From the NCBI GenBank assembly GCA_963761735.1, contig CAVXHQ010000003.1, positions 186,001-250,000 of the forward strand: DNA of 64,000 bases, in the 5' to 3' direction. This document shows, one piece after another, positions 27,076 through 35,745 of this stretch (its first letter is position 1; the number at the start of each line of letters is the position of its first letter). The DNA is from CAVXHQ01 sp963761735 (GTDB lineage: Bacteria > Pseudomonadota > Alphaproteobacteria > Rhodobacterales > Rhodobacteraceae). The position numbers were made by a program, and so were the translations under genes. The notes under the pieces were generated by a model, which saw nothing but the letters and a program-made list of their open reading frames with translations, ran no database searches and was not told where the DNA came from.

Positions 27076-27632
27076 CACGGCGCCACCAGAAGGGTGATCC
27101 ACGTCTGGCCATAACGGCGGCTGTCGCGCAGGGAAAACCCCGGCGGTGGCGGCTGTGCCGTGGATTCTTCCCAGACGATCGTGGCACGCGGGCCGATCCA
27201 GCCCTGGGCGGCGGCGGCGACAAGAGCGGATGCGCCGAGCGATTTGCCATAGGGCGGATCGACGAAGACCAGCGCGCAGGCAGCGCTGGCGGGAGGGAGA
27301 GCATCGGCGCGCAGGGCGAGGACGGCGGCATCGTCGACGCGCCCGGCCCGGCCGATGTTGTCGGCGATAAGGGCGCGCGCGGGTTTGCCGCTGTCGACGA
27401 AGGTTGCATGGGCGGCGCCCCGCGACAGCGCCTCGAGACCGAGGGCACCGGTGCCCGCGAACAGATCGAGGACGCGGACGCCACTCACCAGATCGCCCCA
27501 GCGGCCTTGGCACAGCATGTTGAACAGGCTTTCACGGACCCGGTCGGAGGTGGGGCGCAGGTGCGCCGCGGCGTCGCCCGCGCCAACCTCGGCCAGTCGC
27601 AGGCCACGGTTCCGGCCACCGACGATCCTCAT
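27075..27632 (-). CDS. rsmD: 16S rRNA (guanine966-N2) methyltransferase
   Basis: A 185-residue SAM-dependent methyltransferase matching RsmD: N-terminal MRIVGGRNRGLRLAEV with RPTSDRVRESLFNML, motif I VLDLFAGTGALGLEALSRGA, and the catalytic FVDPPYGKS motif (DPPY). It methylates G966 in 16S rRNA. The start at 27632 is the expected RsmD N terminus. It is the first gene of a three-gene run ending at 26174 and is preceded by the ferredoxin reductase gene. Confidence 0.93.
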   Translation of the reverse strand: MRIVGGRNRGLRLAEVGAGDAAAHLRPTSDRVRESLFNMLCQGRWGDLVSGVRVLDLFAGTGALGLEALSRGAAHATFVDSGKPARALIADNIGRAGRVDDAAVLALRADALPPASAACALVFVDPPYGKSLGASALVAAAAQGWIGPRATIVWEESTAQPPPPGFSLRDSRRYGQTWITLLVAP

Positions 27633-27705
27633 CGATAGGTTGTGACGAGCGGGGGCGCCAACGACAGGTTCGGCCCGGCGCCACATGTATCCCGACTGGC
27701 GCAGA

Positions 27706-28941
27706 TCATGCCTTCAACAAGGCCTTCATGTTTGTCTCCGGATTGACAAGATCTTGCGGATCTGGAGATTTACCCATTTCGATCAGACGTTTACCGATCA
27801 TATAGTTGCGCGGATCGTTCATCGCGTCGACCGCGATCAGACGTCGGCCGCAATAATACCAATGCGAGAGCGCCTCACCGGTTTCGCGCACATGCACCGC
27901 GTCATATCCGGTATTGAGCCCGGCGATCTGCAATTTGCAGTCGAATTGGTCCGACCAGAACCACGGCTGCGGCGCATAGGCAACGTCCTGACCGAGCATG
28001 GATTGCGCGGCGATTTCCGCCATGTCGATGGCGTTGCCGACGCTTTCAAGACGGATCCGCGCCCCCTGAAACAGGCAGGAGGCGCAATCGCCCGCCGCCC
28101 AGATGTGCGGATCCGACGTGCGGCAGGCGGCGTCTGTGGCGATGCCGTTATCAAGGGTCAGCTCCGCCATCTCGGCCAGTGCCGTGCGCGGCGCGATGCC
28201 CACGCCAACCACCACCAGATCGACGTCCAGCGTGGTGCCATCCGACAGCACGGCGCCCGCGACCTGTCCGGTGCCGGTCAGTCGATCGAGACCGGTGTTT
28301 TCGAGGATCCGCACCCCCTGGTCGGCATGCAGGGCGCGGAAAAAATCCGATGTCTCCGGTGCGGCGACACGTCCAAGGATGCGCGGCCCCATCTCGATCA
28401 GAGTGACGTCGAGGCCGCGTTGTGCGGCAACCGACGCCGCCTCGAGGCCGATATAGCCGCCGCCGACGATCAGCACGCGTTTGCCCGGCCGCATCAGCGG
28501 CGCAAGGGCGTCGGCATCGGCCAGATCGCGCATCGTCAGCACACCGTCCAGATCGCCACCAATGGAGGCAGGCAGGCGGCGTGGCGCAGAGCCGGTGGTA
28601 AGGGCAAGCCGGTCGTAGGCCAGCATGCTGCCATCCGACAAAGTGATGCGCCTTGCGTCCCGGTCCAGCGCCGTTACTGTCACCCCAAGGCGCAGGACGA
28701 TGTTGTGTTCGTCGTACCAGGCAGCAGGACGCAGATATAGCCGGGCCGTGGACATCTCTCCGGTCAGATAGGCCTTGGACAGGGGTGGGCGCTGATAGGG
28801 CGGCACCACTTCGGCACCGACGAGGGTCAGCGGCCCGGCATAACCCTCGGCCCGCAGTTTCGCCACAAGGGCGGCACCCGCCTGCCCCGCGCCGACCACG
28901 ACGATCCCCGCCCCGTTTCCGACATTGTTCCCGTCATCCAT
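27706..28941 (-). CDS. FAD-dependent ferredoxin/rubredoxin reductase
   Basis: A 411-residue pyridine nucleotide-disulfide-type oxidoreductase of the putidaredoxin/rhodocoxin reductase kind. The FAD-binding GAGQAGAALVAKLR motif lies near residues 17-30, the YQRPPLSKAYL motif at about 49-59, NAD-binding VLIVGGGYIGLEAA near 156, and AAGDCASCLF near 283. It should shuttle electrons from NAD(P)H to a ferredoxin for a P450 or Rieske oxygenase; no partner is in this window. It is divergent from the peroxiredoxin gene. Confidence 0.85.
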   Translation of the reverse strand: MDDGNNVGNGAGIVVVGAGQAGAALVAKLRAEGYAGPLTLVGAEVVPPYQRPPLSKAYLTGEMSTARLYLRPAAWYDEHNIVLRLGVTVTALDRDARRITLSDGSMLAYDRLALTTGSAPRRLPASIGGDLDGVLTMRDLADADALAPLMRPGKRVLIVGGGYIGLEAASVAAQRGLDVTLIEMGPRILGRVAAPETSDFFRALHADQGVRILENTGLDRLTGTGQVAGAVLSDGTTLDVDLVVVGVGIAPRTALAEMAELTLDNGIATDAACRTSDPHIWAAGDCASCLFQGARIRLESVGNAIDMAEIAAQSMLGQDVAYAPQPWFWSDQFDCKLQIAGLNTGYDAVHVRETGEALSHWYYCGRRLIAVDAMNDPRNYMIGKRLIEMGKSPDPQDLVNPETNMKALLKA

Positions 28942-29046
28942 CGCACGCTTTCCCTTGGCTCTGTCCGCTTGGACACCCTATATCGTCCCACAAACCCAAA
29001 GGCCATTCGCCGCCCCCGGCACAGGCCACGTTCAAAGGACCCTGAC

Positions 29047-29535
29047 ATGACAGTTTCTCCCGGCACAGCCCTGCCCGACGCCGCCCTTTTGCGGATGGGC
29101 GCCGACGGCCCCGAGACGGTGCAGCTTTCGAGCCTGACGACAGGCCGCAAGGTCGTGATTTTCGGCCTGCCTGGCGCCTTTACCGGCACCTGCAGCACGG
29201 CCCATGTCCCCAGTTTTGTGCGCAACAAGGAGGCGTTCGATGCCAAAGGCGTGGACGAGATCATCTGTGTCGCCGTCAACGACCCCTTCGTGATGAAGGC
29301 CTGGTCCGACAACACCGGCGCCGCGGAGGGCGGCGTGACGATGTTGGGCGATGCAGAAGGCGCGTTTACCACGGAGATCGGCATGACGTTTTCGGCGCCG
29401 CCCGCCGGCCTGATCAACCGGTCCAAACGCTACGCCATGTATGTCGTGAATGGCGAAGTGAAAATCGTCAACGAAGAAGAAAGTCCGGGCGTCTGCGAGA
29501 TTTCGGCAGGCGAGACACTGCTTGGCCAGATCTAG
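29047..29535 (+). CDS. Peroxiredoxin (Prx5-type)
   Basis: A 162-residue Prx of the AhpC/TSA Prx5 branch, reducing peroxides with a peroxidatic Cys in GAFTGTCSTAHVPSF (about residue 48). The second part has AVNDPFVMKAWSD and a C-terminal ESPGVCEISAGE with a possible resolving Cys. Its stop TAG sits in the CTAG palindrome into which the IS element below is inserted, so the gene ends exactly at the insertion but keeps its full length. It is probably driven by its own promoter in the 105 bp gap to the divergent reductase. Confidence 0.9.
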   Translation: MTVSPGTALPDAALLRMGADGPETVQLSSLTTGRKVVIFGLPGAFTGTCSTAHVPSFVRNKEAFDAKGVDEIICVAVNDPFVMKAWSDNTGAAEGGVTMLGDAEGAFTTEIGMTFSAPPAGLINRSKRYAMYVVNGEVKIVNEEESPGVCEISAGETLLGQI

Positions 29536-30505
29536 GTGTTCAGTCCCGGCATCTGGTGGGTCGGATTTAGGATGAATCTGTCCGGCTCGGATGTCCAGAT
29601 CTTGCAGATGTATTCGTAGGGCGTGAGGCCGCCGAGGGTCTTGAGCCTTCGCGCGTAGTTGTAGGCTGCCATGAAGTCACCAAGGTGGGTGCGCAGCTGA
29701 TCGTGGCTGTCGTAATGGTAACGCTTCACGGTCGCCTCCTTGATCGTTCGGTTCATTCGCTCGACCTGGCCATTGGTCCACGGATGGTTTGGCTTTGTCA
29801 GGCGGTGCTCGATCCCGTTGGCCTCGCAGATCATGTCGAAGCGCATCTGCCGCGAGTATGCCGTGTTCCTGTTCCGCGGCTGCTCGGCGAACTGGATGCC
29901 GTTGTCCGTCAGGATGGTGTGGACGTGATACGGCACGGCCTCGAGCATGTGCTGGAGGAACTCCCACGCCGTCTTCGGTCGGCTTTCTCAACGAGCTGGG
30001 TCACGGCAAACTTGCTGGTCCGGTCAATGCCCACGAAGAGGTAGAGCTTTCCTTCCGCGGTCTGCACCTCCGCAATGTCGATATGAAAGAAGCCGATCGG
30101 ATAGCGCTTGAATTTCTGTCGCTTCGGTTTGTCCCCCTCGACGTCCGGCAGGCGGGATATGCCGTGCCGCTGCAAGCACCGGTGCAGGGCCGACCGCGTC
30201 AGGTGCGGGATCGTCGGTTGCAGGGCATAAAGGCAATCGTCCAGCGGCAGCAGCGTATGGCGTCGAAAGGCGACGATCATCGCCTCCTCTGTCTCGGTCA
30301 GAACCGTCGAGCGCGGCTCTCTCGGCCCCGTCTTCATATCCTCAACCGTCGCCCGCCTGCGCCACTTTGCGACCGTCTTGGGATTGATCCCAAGCTCTTG
30401 GCTCAACTGCGAGAGCGAAGCTTGCGATCGCTGTATTGCTGCTCTGACGGCGTGCGTGGTCGTGGCGCTCCCGTGACGAACTTGTCCCATAATGCTTCCT
30501 TCCAT
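29532..30505 (-). pseudogene. IS481-family transposase, frameshifted
   Basis: The 5' part (30505 to about 29980) has an N-terminal helix-turn-helix (LSQLSQELGINPKTVAKWRRR) and the start of the DDE core (FHIDIAEVQT, LFVGIDRTSKFAVTQLVEKAD). The 3' part, in another frame, continues with HTILTDNGIQFAEQP and NHPWTNGQVERMNRTIKEA to the end. The frames join if GACCGAAGACG near 29978 regains one A (giving DRKTAWEFLQHM). As read, the element cannot make full transposase. The TAG stop is read from the target CTAG outside the element's end. Confidence 0.82.
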
Positions 30506-30546
30506 TCCAACGAAAGGATCACACCATCAAACCGTGGGATCAAACA
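29537..30546 (-). mobile_element. IS481-family insertion sequence with imperfect terminal repeats
   Basis: About 1010 bp carrying an IS481-type transposase. Terminal repeats read TGTTCAGTCCCGGCATCTGG at the left and TGTTTGATCCCACGGTTTGA at the right (read inward), with 14 of the first 23 positions identical. It is flanked by 6-bp TCTAGG at 29531-29536 and CCTAAG at 30547-30552, consistent with the NCTAGN target known for IS481. The right copy has drifted (CTAA) if it is a true duplication. The element sits between a peroxiredoxin gene and mscS. Confidence 0.85.
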
Positions 30547-30563
30547 CCTAAGGGTCGGCTTGC

Positions 30564-30642
30564 GGGGTTGGCACAATAGCCAACCCCGGGCGCAAAATTT
30601 TACTAAAATTTTGGCGTAAATTTTTTCATAAAAAAATTTGCC
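30564..30642. repeat. Row of three short hairpins, AT-rich
   Basis: Three adjacent inverted repeats: GGGGTTGGC/GCCAACCCC (30564-30587); CAAAATTTT/AAAATTTTG around ACT (30593-30613); AAATTTTTT/AAAAAATTT with flanking GGC/GCC (30613-30642). The AT-rich stems stand out in this GC-rich genome and lie just behind the minus-strand mscS stop at 30655, so they may serve as its terminator. Confidence 0.75.
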
Positions 30643-30654
30643 CCGTTGCGGGCG

Positions 30655-31500
30655 TCACGCGTTTTGTTGCAGGACGGTTCGCGTGGGGAACGGAATCTCT
30701 ATGCCTTCTGCGTCCAGTGCCTCTTTGACGCGGCGGGTCATATCCGTCTGATAGGCGAAATAGTCCGTTCGGTTGACCCAGACCCGCACCAGAAAATCGA
30801 CCGAAAAATCACCCAGTGCATTTACCTGAATGAACGGCGCCGGATCGCTCAGCGAGCGGCCGTCGCCCATGATCGTCGTCAGGATGACCTCTTCGGCGCG
30901 TTTCAGGTTGGCCCCGTAACTGACCCCGAACGTCCATTCGGCCCGGCGCGTCGGATAGGCGGAATAGTTCGTGATCGTATTGCCCCAGACCTCGGAATTG
31001 GGAACGATAACCTGCACGTTGCCGATGGTGGCAAGCTCGGTAAAATTCAGGGTGATCGACTGGACGGTGCCGACGGAGTCGTTGATCTCGACGAAATCGC
31101 CAACCTTGATGGGCCGAAAAAACACAAGCATGACCCCCGCCGCCACATTCGACAGCGTGCCCTGCAACGCAAGGCCGATGGCCAGACCGGCGGCACCGAA
31201 AAGCGCCACCAGCGATGTCGTCTGCACCCCGAAGGTATTCAGCACGACCATCACCGTCAGCGCGAGGATGACGTACCAGACGATATTGGCGAGGAACCCG
31301 AACAACGTCTTGTCGAGGCTGGGATACCTTTCGGCCAGTCCTTCGATCCGGCGGCGGATGAAACGCCCGATGAACAGGCCCGCGACGAGGATGGCGATCG
31401 CGCCCGCCACGCCGCCGGCAACGCCGACGATGTATTCGAGCGAGAGAAGGTCGCCCAGGGTACGTCCGTCCCAGAGCGGTGTATTCAGATAGTCCTGCAT
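30655..31500 (-). CDS. mscS: Small-conductance mechanosensitive channel
   Basis: A 281-residue MscS-type channel. Three hydrophobic segments lie at about residues 20-45, 70-92 and 95-125. The third, pore-lining segment carries the typical GLAIGLALQGTLSNVAAGVML and leads into FFRPIKVGDFVEI of the beta domain; the C-terminal soluble vestibule follows. It opens on membrane stretch and releases solutes in hypo-osmotic shock. It overlaps the phhB stop by one base and is the last gene of a five-gene run. Confidence 0.93.
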   Translation of the reverse strand: MQDYLNTPLWDGRTLGDLLSLEYIVGVAGGVAGAIAILVAGLFIGRFIRRRIEGLAERYPSLDKTLFGFLANIVWYVILALTVMVVLNTFGVQTTSLVALFGAAGLAIGLALQGTLSNVAAGVMLVFFRPIKVGDFVEINDSVGTVQSITLNFTELATIGNVQVIVPNSEVWGNTITNYSAYPTRRAEWTFGVSYGANLKRAEEVILTTIMGDGRSLSDPAPFIQVNALGDFSVDFLVRVWVNRTDYFAYQTDMTRRVKEALDAEGIEIPFPTRTVLQQNA

Positions 31501-31787
31501 TATTTTCCTGCGATCTTGTCCATTGCGGCGGCGAGGGATCCGTCGAGCGCCGACAGGCCGCCGGTGTCATGTGTCGTCAGCGTCACCTCGACCGTCTTGT
31601 AGACGTTCGACCATTCGGGGTGATGGTTCATCTTTTCCGCCGTAATAGCCGCCTGCGTCATGAAGCCGAATGCCTCGATGAAGTTCTTGAACTCAAACGT
31701 CTTGTGCAGTGCCGCGCCGTCTCGGGCCAAGGCCCAGCCCGCGGCAATCAGCGCATCACGGTCGCCCGCGTCGATGGCATCGGTCAT
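31500..31787 (-). CDS. phhB: 4a-hydroxytetrahydrobiopterin dehydratase (PCD)
   Basis: A 95-residue PCD with the signature EKMNHHPEW (residues 50-58) followed by VYKTVEVTLTTHDTGGL. It dehydrates 4a-hydroxytetrahydrobiopterin after aromatic amino acid hydroxylation. Some bacterial forms have regulatory roles, and no phenylalanine hydroxylase gene is adjacent. It is translationally coupled on both sides (ATGA with DUF482, TAATG with mscS). Confidence 0.93.
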   Translation of the reverse strand: MTDAIDAGDRDALIAAGWALARDGAALHKTFEFKNFIEAFGFMTQAAITAEKMNHHPEWSNVYKTVEVTLTTHDTGGLSALDGSLAAAMDKIAGK

Positions 31788-33028
31788 TCCTGTTCCTCCT
31801 GCTGGTCGCGTTTGAACGGGCCATAGCGCGTCATGACCTCGATGTCCTCCCCCACGGCGCGGGTTTCTGCGTCGAGATAATCGGCGACCGCGCGGGAAAA
31901 TCCCGCGTCGGCAAGCCAGTGCAGCGAATGGGTGGCCGCGGGCAGATAGCCGCGCGCCAGTTTGTGTTCGCCCTGTGCGCCCGCCTCGACTCGGGCGAGG
32001 CCCTGCGCAATGGCAAAATCGATCGCCCTGTAATAGCACAGCTCGAAGTGCAGGCAGGGGTGGTGTTCGGTCGATCCCCAATAGCGCCCGTACAGGGCAT
32101 CGCGCCCGATGAAGTTGAGCGCGCCGGCCACGGGGGTGCCGTCGCGAACGGCCAGCACAAGGAGCATGTCATCACGCAACCTGTCCTGCGCGATGTCGAA
32201 GAATTTGCGCGTCAGATACGGCGTGCCCCATTTGCGCGCGCCGGTGTCCTGATAGAACCGCCAGAAAGCGTCCCAGTGGTGCGGTTCGATAGCGTCGCCG
32301 GTCAGCGCCACGATCTGCCCGCCAAAGCCCTGCGCCTCGGCCCGCTCGCGGCGGATATTCTTGCGCTTGCGCGAGGACAGGGATGCAAGAAAGGCGTCGA
32401 AATCGGCGTAGCCTGCGTTGTGCCAGTGGAATTGCTGGGTGATGCGCGGGAGCAGGCCCATGGCGCGTCCCGCGATGGCCTCGGCCTGCGTGCAGAACGT
32501 GATGTGCAATGACGACAGCTTGTTTTCGCTCGCCACCTCGATGGCGCCCTGCACGAGCGCCGCCATCCCCGTCGCCTCGTGCCCCGGTCGGGCCAGCAGC
32601 CTGCGCCCCGTTGCGGGCGTGAACGGCACCGCCATCTGCAATTTCGGGTAATAGCGGCCCCCCGCCCGCTCCCAGGCGTGTGCCCAGTTGTGGTCGAAGA
32701 TGTATTCGCCCTGGCTGTGGCCCTTGGCATAGAGCGGGGCCACGGCAATCACCGCGCCGTTCTGTTTTGCCGACAGATAGCGCGGCTGCCAGCCACTGCC
32801 CGTGCCGACGGAGCCCGACACTTCGAGCGCCGACAGGAAGCGGTAGGTGGTGAACGGGTCGGCGGGGCGACCGGACAGGTCCTCGGGACAGGCGCAGGCG
32901 TCCCAATCGGTCTGTCCGATTCCCGCGATCTCGGGATGGGCGGTGATCTCGATCGATCCGGAGTCATCGCTGGCGAAGTCTTCGGAACCGTCGGGCGGGA
33001 TGTCGGCGTCTGTCATGTCACCGGACAT
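31784..33028 (-). CDS. DUF482 / FemAB-like acyltransferase
   Basis: A 414-residue protein of the DUF482 (peptidogalycan biosynthesis/recognition) group with a GNAT-like fold repeated twice, as in FemAB enzymes. Visible family blocks are FTTYRFLSALEVSGSVG near residue 55, YIFDHNWAHAWERAGGRYYPKLQ near 105, SLSSRKRKNIRRERAEA near 215, and GARKWGTPYLTRKFF near 265. The C-terminal LYGRYWGSTEHHPCLHFELCYY and GAQGEHKLARGYLP are typical. The substrate is unknown. It follows gdpD by 19 bp and overlaps phhB by four bases. Confidence 0.88.
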   Translation of the reverse strand: MSGDMTDADIPPDGSEDFASDDSGSIEITAHPEIAGIGQTDWDACACPEDLSGRPADPFTTYRFLSALEVSGSVGTGSGWQPRYLSAKQNGAVIAVAPLYAKGHSQGEYIFDHNWAHAWERAGGRYYPKLQMAVPFTPATGRRLLARPGHEATGMAALVQGAIEVASENKLSSLHITFCTQAEAIAGRAMGLLPRITQQFHWHNAGYADFDAFLASLSSRKRKNIRRERAEAQGFGGQIVALTGDAIEPHHWDAFWRFYQDTGARKWGTPYLTRKFFDIAQDRLRDDMLLVLAVRDGTPVAGALNFIGRDALYGRYWGSTEHHPCLHFELCYYRAIDFAIAQGLARVEAGAQGEHKLARGYLPAATHSLHWLADAGFSRAVADYLDAETRAVGEDIEVMTRYGPFKRDQQEEQE

Positions 33029-33047
33029 GGCCCGGAGGCGCCCGCAA

Positions 33048-33800
33048 TCAAGCCGGATATCCCTCGAATGTGATGCCGTGGGCCACCTTGCGCGCCTCGG
33101 CCTCCATCTCGGCGGATTTCACGGTCCAGCACAGGATCTGCGCTCCCGCCGCCCGAAGGTCCGCGACGCGGGCACGCCCCAGATCGGCAATCTCGTGGCT
33201 GATGAAACTGGCACCGACCGCGTCGTAATCGGGGATCTCGCGCAGACGGTCGCAGACGGCGGCGGGCAGCGGTGCCCAATTGGCCGGATCATAGGCCGAC
33301 GTCACGATACCGCGCGCGATATGCGGCGCCAGCCGTGCCATTTCCGCGACGGCGTGAGGGTTGAACGACATGAGCGCCACGGGCCCGACATAGCCCTCGA
33401 GGGCGCGGACCGTGGCAGGGCCGAGCGGGCCGAGGGTCTCGCCCATCGCGCCGTCCTGATCCTTGATCTCGATCAGCAGCGGCACGCGCCCGCCAACCAG
33501 CTCAAGGACCTGTGCCAGCGTCGGAATGCCCTCGATACCGCCGGTCAGCACGACGCGTCCGAGGTCTGCGGCACCGCGCTGCGCCACCGGTCCCTGCTGC
33601 GGCGTCAACCGGTCAAGGTCATAGTCGTGGAACACCATCGGCACGCCGTCGCGGCTGCATTGCAGGTCAAGCTCGATGCCGTAACCGGAGGCAATGGCGG
33701 CGCGAAACGCCTCGAGGCTGTTTTCGGGACGCCCGGCGGCGCGGTCATGCAGGCCGCGATGGGCGATGGGGCGGGCGGTAAAACGCGGGTGCAGTGTCAT
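33048..33800 (-). CDS. Glycerophosphodiester phosphodiesterase
   Basis: A 250-residue GDPD TIM-barrel enzyme hydrolysing glycerophosphodiesters. Active-site blocks: IAHRGLHD (about residues 13-20), PENSLEAFRAAIASGYGIELDL with Glu/Asp metal ligands (25-46), VFHDYDLDRLT (about 56-66) and PLLIEIKDQDG (about 109). A glycerol-phosphate or phospholipid turnover role is likely. It begins four bases after the ridA stop. Confidence 0.9.
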   Translation of the reverse strand: MTLHPRFTARPIAHRGLHDRAAGRPENSLEAFRAAIASGYGIELDLQCSRDGVPMVFHDYDLDRLTPQQGPVAQRGAADLGRVVLTGGIEGIPTLAQVLELVGGRVPLLIEIKDQDGAMGETLGPLGPATVRALEGYVGPVALMSFNPHAVAEMARLAPHIARGIVTSAYDPANWAPLPAAVCDRLREIPDYDAVGASFISHEIADLGRARVADLRAAGAQILCWTVKSAEMEAEARKVAHGITFEGYPA

Positions 33801-33804
33801 GGTC

Positions 33805-34296
33805 TCAGACGTCCTGAACCACGGGGCGGATCTGAAAGATCCCTTCGATCTCGACGGCAACGCCCAGCGGCAAAGACGCCATGCCGACGGCGGACCGGGC
33901 ATGGGCGCCCGCATCGCCGAATGCCGCGACCAAAAGGTCCGAACAGCCGTTGATAACCTTCGGATGGTCTGTGAAATCGGCGGTGCAATTGACGAAACCG
34001 GTCAGTTTGACGATCCGCACAAGACGGTCGAGGTCACCGCCACAGGCCGCTTTGAGCTGTGTCAGCAGCGATATCGCACATAGTCGCGCGGCGGCGGCAC
34101 CGGCCTCGATGTCCATCGTCTCGCCCAGTTTTCCGGTCACGGGGCCATCGGCGTCCTGACTGATCTGGCCAGAGACATAGACGATGTCGCCGACGATCAC
34201 ATGCGGCAGGTAATTGCCCTTGGCCTTCGGCGCGCCGACCGTATCGGGCAGCGTGACGCCCTGACGGCCAAGTTGGGATTCCATCGTGCCGGTCAT
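33805..34296 (-). CDS. RidA family protein
   Basis: A 163-residue RidA/YjgF-fold protein. RidA proteins hydrolyse reactive enamine/imine intermediates made by PLP enzymes. The conserved arginine in AGAHARSAVGMASLPLGVAVEIE (about residue 137) aligns with the catalytic Arg105 of RidA, and YVSGQISQD and NCTADFTDHP are seen. It is a longer variant of the second RidA branch (about 155 aa). Start ATG at 34296, with 34284 an alternative. First gene of the five-gene run down to mscS. Confidence 0.88.
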   Translation of the reverse strand: MTGTMESQLGRQGVTLPDTVGAPKAKGNYLPHVIVGDIVYVSGQISQDADGPVTGKLGETMDIEAGAAAARLCAISLLTQLKAACGGDLDRLVRIVKLTGFVNCTADFTDHPKVINGCSDLLVAAFGDAGAHARSAVGMASLPLGVAVEIEGIFQIRPVVQDV

Positions 34297-34398
34297 GAAC
34301 TGCTCCTGTTGTTCGGGTCGCCCCGAGGGTAGCGCGGCGTGCGGACCGCCGCAATCGGACGGCGGGCCAGCGGGGGACCAGCGGGGGCCATCGCCCGG

Positions 34399-35745
34399 TC
34401 AGCCCTCGCGGAATGCCTTGGCGAAATAATCGGCCAGCGGCTTGATCAGGTAATCCATCGGCGAGCGTTGCTGGGTTGAGATGAACGCCTCGACCGGCAT
34501 GCCGGGAATGAGGATCATATCCTGGGGCAGACGCGCAAGTTCGCCCTCGTTGAGGGCGATTTCGGCGCGGTAATACGACACCTGCGAGCCCTGATCCTGA
34601 AACGCATCCGCCGATACCTGCGTCACCGTCCCGAAAAGTTCGGGCGTACGGCGCTGATCGAAGGCGGAGAACCGCACCGCGACCTCCTGCCCCACAAAGA
34701 TCTGGTCGATGTCCTGCGGCACCACCTGCGTCGTGATGACAAGCGGGCGGTCCTGCGGGACGATGAACATCAGCTGATCGGCGGGCCGGATCACCGATCG
34801 CGGCGCGAAGACGGCAAGACCGTAGACGATGCCGCCCACCGGCGCGCGGATGTCGAGACGGTCGAGGCGGCTGAGCAGGGCGCGACGCTGCTCGCTCAGC
34901 TCGATCTCGTTGAATTGCAGGTCGCGCAGACGCGAAATGGCCTCTTCGCGGCGGGCGGAAACGAGGCGCAGGACCTCGATGTCGATTTCGGTCATGCGCC
35001 CTTCGGCCTGAGCGACGGCGGCGGTAAATTCACCCGCACGGCCCGCAAGGCTCGCCGCTTCGCGTTGCAGCGCAAGCACCCGGCTCGATTGCGCGAGGCC
35101 CCGGTCCAGCAGGGTTTGCTGATCGGCAAGTTCAGAATCCAGGTAGGTCAGTTGCAGGGTGAGTGCTACCTGCTGCGCGTCGATCCCCTCGATCTGGCTC
35201 TGGATCTGGTCGCGCCGCTTGCCAAGCTGATCGCGCTCGCTCGCGGTGCTGGTCAGGCGGGCCTCGAACAGGCGGCTCTGCCCCTCCATCAGGCCGGGGG
35301 CGACGGGGTTCGTCGTCTCGAGGAGCAGGGCGTCGAACGTCAGTTCGGCGGCGTCGTCGCGCTCGGCCTCGAACCGGGCGCGGCGTGCCAGCACCTCGAG
35401 GAGCTGGCCTTCGACAACCGCCAGTTCGGACCGCAGAGTGTCGGCGTCGAGCCGGATCAGGATATCGCCCTGCTCGACGACACCGCCCTCCTGCGCAAGG
35501 ATCTCGGCGACCACGCCGCCATCGGGGTGCTGCACGACCTGACGGTTCTGGTCGACCTCGATCCTGCCGGACGAAATGACGGCACCCGTGATCTGGGCAG
35601 CCACGGCCCAGCCGCCGAACCCGCCGACGAGGACGATAAGGCCCAGCACCCCCAGCAGCATCGGGCCGGTGACGCTCCACCGAGATTTCGGCGCCGCCGT
35701 GCCGGATCCGGACGGGCCCGCCAGTTTGAGGTGCGCGCCGCTCAT
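34399..35745 (-). CDS. Type I secretion membrane fusion protein (HlyD/PrtE-like)
   Basis: A 448-residue HlyD-family adaptor. One transmembrane helix at about residues 25-47 (MLLGVLGLIVLVGGFGGWAV) is followed by a lipoyl-like half (GRIEVDQNRQVVQHPDGGVVAEILAQEGGVV). A long coiled-coil region (about 100-280) rich in Leu/Gln/Arg follows, then the second lipoyl half (DIRAPVGGIVYGLAVFAP) and the beta-barrel. It should bridge the ABC transporter and a TolC-type outer channel. Its ATG overlaps the upstream ABC gene stop by four bases (ATGA). Confidence 0.92.
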   Translation of the reverse strand: MSGAHLKLAGPSGSGTAAPKSRWSVTGPMLLGVLGLIVLVGGFGGWAVAAQITGAVISSGRIEVDQNRQVVQHPDGGVVAEILAQEGGVVEQGDILIRLDADTLRSELAVVEGQLLEVLARRARFEAERDDAAELTFDALLLETTNPVAPGLMEGQSRLFEARLTSTASERDQLGKRRDQIQSQIEGIDAQQVALTLQLTYLDSELADQQTLLDRGLAQSSRVLALQREAASLAGRAGEFTAAVAQAEGRMTEIDIEVLRLVSARREEAISRLRDLQFNEIELSEQRRALLSRLDRLDIRAPVGGIVYGLAVFAPRSVIRPADQLMFIVPQDRPLVITTQVVPQDIDQIFVGQEVAVRFSAFDQRRTPELFGTVTQVSADAFQDQGSQVSYYRAEIALNEGELARLPQDMILIPGMPVEAFISTQQRSPMDYLIKPLADYFAKAFREG

